Positions 62,144 through 64,000 of a stretch of 64,000 nucleotides of DNA are shown here, piece by piece. Numbering within the stretch: the first letter of the stretch is position 1; each line of letters opens with the position of its first letter. A model generated the notes under the pieces. That model was not told the origin of the DNA. It was given only the letters and a program-made list of their open reading frames with translations, and ran no database searches. The DNA lies in NCBI RefSeq assembly GCF_013385825.1, contig NZ_JACAPG010000008.1, forward strand, positions 186,001 to 250,000, in the 5' to 3' direction. A program made the position numbers and the translations under genes. The stretch comes from Pseudomonas reactans (GTDB taxonomy: Bacteria > Pseudomonadota > Gammaproteobacteria > Pseudomonadales > Pseudomonadaceae).

Positions 62144-62253
62144 AAAGTCCTCGCAAGTGCATAAGTGGTTGGCGTTAACCGCCGAACAGTGGGCCATAAG
62201 GGTGTGGCAACACTGAGCGACAGCAGTTCAGGGGTTGAGCGGTTATGTGTGCT

Positions 62254-62847
62254 CTAACTCACCTGCTTGGCCAATTGGAAATCCATGTATTCGTAAGCGA
62301 TCCGTTGCGCCTGCTCCGTGTCGAAAGCGTCTCCCGACAGGGCGCCGCGCAACCACAAACCGTCGATCAGGGCCGCCAGGCCTCGGGCTGCTTTGCGTGC
62401 GCGCGGCAGCGGCAGCACTCGGCGGAACTGGCAGCACAGGTTGGAATACAGACGTTGATCGTTGATCCGCTGCAACCTGTGCAATGACGGGTGATGCATG
62501 CTGGTGGCCCAGAAGGCCAGCCAGGTTTTCATTGCCGGGCCGTTGACCTGGCTGGCGTCGAAGTTGCCTTCGATGATCACCTGGAGGTGCGCCCGTGGGC
62601 TGTCATCCTTCAGGGCACGCCTGCGTTCGTGGACGTTCTCGATCAACGCATTCATCAAGTACCGCATCGTCGCGGCGATCAGGCCGTTCTTGTCCTGAAA
62701 GTAGTGACTGATGATGCCGTTCGAGACGCCGGCCAAACGGGCGATCAGCGCAATGCTGGCATCTCCCATTCCGACCTGATCGATGGCCGTCAGCGTGGCT
62801 TCGATCAACTGCTGGCGGCGTATGGGTTGCATACCGACCTTGGGCAT
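62254..62847 (-). CDS. betI: TetR-family choline-responsive repressor BetI
   Basis: A 197-residue TetR protein: residues 10-55 form the HTH ([22 protein letters not shown]), the rest the ligand-binding helices. In the betI-betB-betA operon it represses bet genes until choline is present. A perfect 20-bp palindrome lies upstream. Start ATG 62847 ([15 protein letters not shown]) follows GGAGAGG. Confidence 0.95.
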   Translation of the reverse strand: MPKVGMQPIRRQQLIEATLTAIDQVGMGDASIALIARLAGVSNGIISHYFQDKNGLIAATMRYLMNALIENVHERRRALKDDSPRAHLQVIIEGNFDASQVNGPAMKTWLAFWATSMHHPSLHRLQRINDQRLYSNLCCQFRRVLPLPRARKAARGLAALIDGLWLRGALSGDAFDTEQAQRIAYEYMDFQLAKQVS

Positions 62848-63169
62848 GTAGCACCTCTCCTTAGGCCTGCCGATGGGCGATCAACGTCCGTCGGCTTGAG
62901 GGCCAGTCTATTTTGTTTTGATTGAACGTTCAATCAACAAAGAATAAGATCTGCGACAAATGGTCGCGTCCTACAGGTATTTCCTACGTGTAGGCACGAC
63001 ATCTGGCACCTGGTTAAACCCCTGAAACGTCCCTGGGCACTGCGCTCACGGGGTGCAGGGATTTAAGGGGTGTCTTTATAACACCCGTCCGTCGACTGCC
63101 GAAAAATCGATGTCCCGGGATAACCGTTGCCTTGTGTTTCTCTCTCGCACTGCCCGGAGCATCTGCGCC
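62848..63169. promoter_or_regulatory. Divergent betI / betT control region
   Basis: A 322-bp gap. It holds the BetI-type palindrome (62918-62937), a short dyad CCTACA...TGTAGG (62970-62994) like a lone REP tip, and a hairpin GGGTGT-N7-ACACCC (63068-63086) in the betT leader. No ORF. Confidence 0.55.
62918..62937. promoter_or_regulatory. BetI operator palindrome
   Basis: TTGATTGAACGTTCAATCAA is a perfect 20-bp palindrome of the kind bound by BetI in Pseudomonas and E. coli, 71 bp upstream of betI and 233 bp upstream of betT. Likely represses both directions. Confidence 0.85.
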
Positions 63170-64000
63170 ATGAGTTCTGCCTCTCTTATAAAGACCCCGC
63201 CGGAAAAGGTGCGGGTCAACGGTTGGGTGTTCTACACCTCCACCGCGTTGATTCTGTTGTTGACTGCCATCCTGATCATCGCCCCGCAGGAGGCCGGGCG
63301 CATGCTCGGTGTCGCCCAGGCGTGGCTGTCGAAAAGCTTCGGCTGGTACTACATGGTGGTCATCGCCGCCTACCTGGTGTTTGTGGTCGGCTTGGCATTT
63401 TCCTCCTACGGCAAATTGAAACTGGGCAGCAAGGACGACACCCCGGACTTCAGCTACGGCGCCTGGGCCGGCATGTTGTTCTCGTCGGGCATCGGCATTT
63501 CGCTGCTGTACTTCGGCGCGTCCGAGCCTTTGGACCACTATTTCAACCCGCCCGAAGGCGCAGCCGCCAGCAATGGCGCCGCACGCCAGGCGCTGCAACT
63601 GACCTTCCTGCACTGGGGCCTGCACGGCTGGGCGATCTACGCCCTGGTCGGCCTGGCGGTGGCGTACTTCGCGTATCGCCATAACCAGCCGCTGGCCTTG
63701 CGTTCGGCGCTGTACCCGCTGGTGGGCGAGCGTTGGGTGAAAGGCGCGGCCGGCCACGCGGTGGACGGTTTCGGCATGTTCGTGACCCTGTTGGGCCTGG
63801 TGACGAACCTGGGGATTGGTTCGATGCAGGTGTCGTCCGGGTTGGAAAACCTGTTCGGCATGGAACATAGCAACACCAACCTGCTGATCGTGATCATCGT
63901 GATGAGCACCGTGGCGACCATCGCCGCCGTGTCGGGTGTGGAGAATGGCATTCGTCGCCTGTCCAACCTCAACATCGTGTTGTTCAGCGGCCTGCTGATC
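63170..64000 (+). CDS. betT: BCCT-family choline transporter BetT, 3' truncated by window edge
   Basis: 277 codons are visible before the window ends in frame. The protein is a BCCT carrier: NGWVFYTSTALILLL in helix 1, GAWAGMLFSSGIGISLLYFG, and LTFLHWGLHGWAIYALVGL, which carries the Trp-rich substrate box. ATG 63170 has CGGAG about 10 bp upstream. It probably imports choline for betBA and is divergent from betI. Confidence 0.9.
   Translation, partial: MSSASLIKTPPEKVRVNGWVFYTSTALILLLTAILIIAPQEAGRMLGVAQAWLSKSFGWYYMVVIAAYLVFVVGLAFSSYGKLKLGSKDDTPDFSYGAWAGMLFSSGIGISLLYFGASEPLDHYFNPPEGAAASNGAARQALQLTFLHWGLHGWAIYALVGLAVAYFAYRHNQPLALRSALYPLVGERWVKGAAGHAVDGFGMFVTLLGLVTNLGIGSMQVSSGLENLFGMEHSNTNLLIVIIVMSTVATIAAVSGVENGIRRLSNLNIVLFSGLLI

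Overview
The window is a contiguous piece of a Pseudomonas chromosome, most likely a member of the Pseudomonas fluorescens group. This is inferred from gene content and order (mdc malonate cluster, bioA-rsmE, ahcY-metF behind an SAH riboswitch, metK-tkt-epd-pgk-fba, betT/betIBA), from dense GC-rich coding, and from at least twelve copies of the short palindromic REP/REPIN repeats typical of that group. No tRNA, rRNA, insertion sequence, prophage or CRISPR array was seen.

Layout. 1-860: end of an MNT nucleotidyltransferase / HEPN pair. 1066-9182: complete malonate decarboxylase and malonate uptake cluster mdcABCDEGHLM with its LysR regulator mdcR, followed by a TrhA/hemolysin-III gene. 10037-13560: a LysR regulator divergent from an FAD D-amino-acid dehydrogenase-like gene, a RidA gene and an amino-acid binding protein. 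13564-15813: rsmE and bioA. 16086-17248: cytochrome b561 and YceI. 17408-21453: RNA helicase RhlE, an orphan binding protein and a GT-A-like protein. 21535-24084: metF and ahcY with an SAH riboswitch. 24287-28902: thioesterase, an ExoU-type phospholipase, an FNT channel and a Na+/H+ antiporter. 29096-33912: MAPEG, mltA, cytochrome c', small periplasmic proteins and ligB. 34124-42811: metK with an ArsR-methyltransferase regulator (SahR-like), divergent from tkt-epd-pgk-(two lipoproteins)-fba. 42869-48196: alginate lyase PL7, a REC-PAS-GGDEF-EAL protein, a YgjP metallopeptidase, a small HTH protein, an acetyltransferase and an orphan binding protein. 48287-54792: YccS-like membrane protein, BaiN-like flavoprotein, DbpA and an MFS exporter. 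54830-58601: an RhlA homologue and the TldD/PmbA pair. 58846-64000: betA, betB, betI and the start of a divergent betT.

How the parts work together. The mdc genes take up malonate and decarboxylate it to acetyl units. Hfq/Crc-type AANAANAA motifs at mdcA and mdcL suggest catabolite repression. Methyl-cycle genes occur twice under different controls: ahcY(-metF) under a riboswitch, and metK with an ArsR-methyltransferase protein under a perfect palindrome. The bet genes import choline and oxidise it to glycine betaine.

The least ordinary items are: the ExoU-like phospholipase with no type III secretion genes or recognisable chaperone nearby and a shortened N-terminus; the RhlA homologue paired with an MFS exporter but without rhlB/rhlC; REP elements that provide the stop codons of three genes; and a GGDEF-EAL protein with a degenerate EAL metal site.
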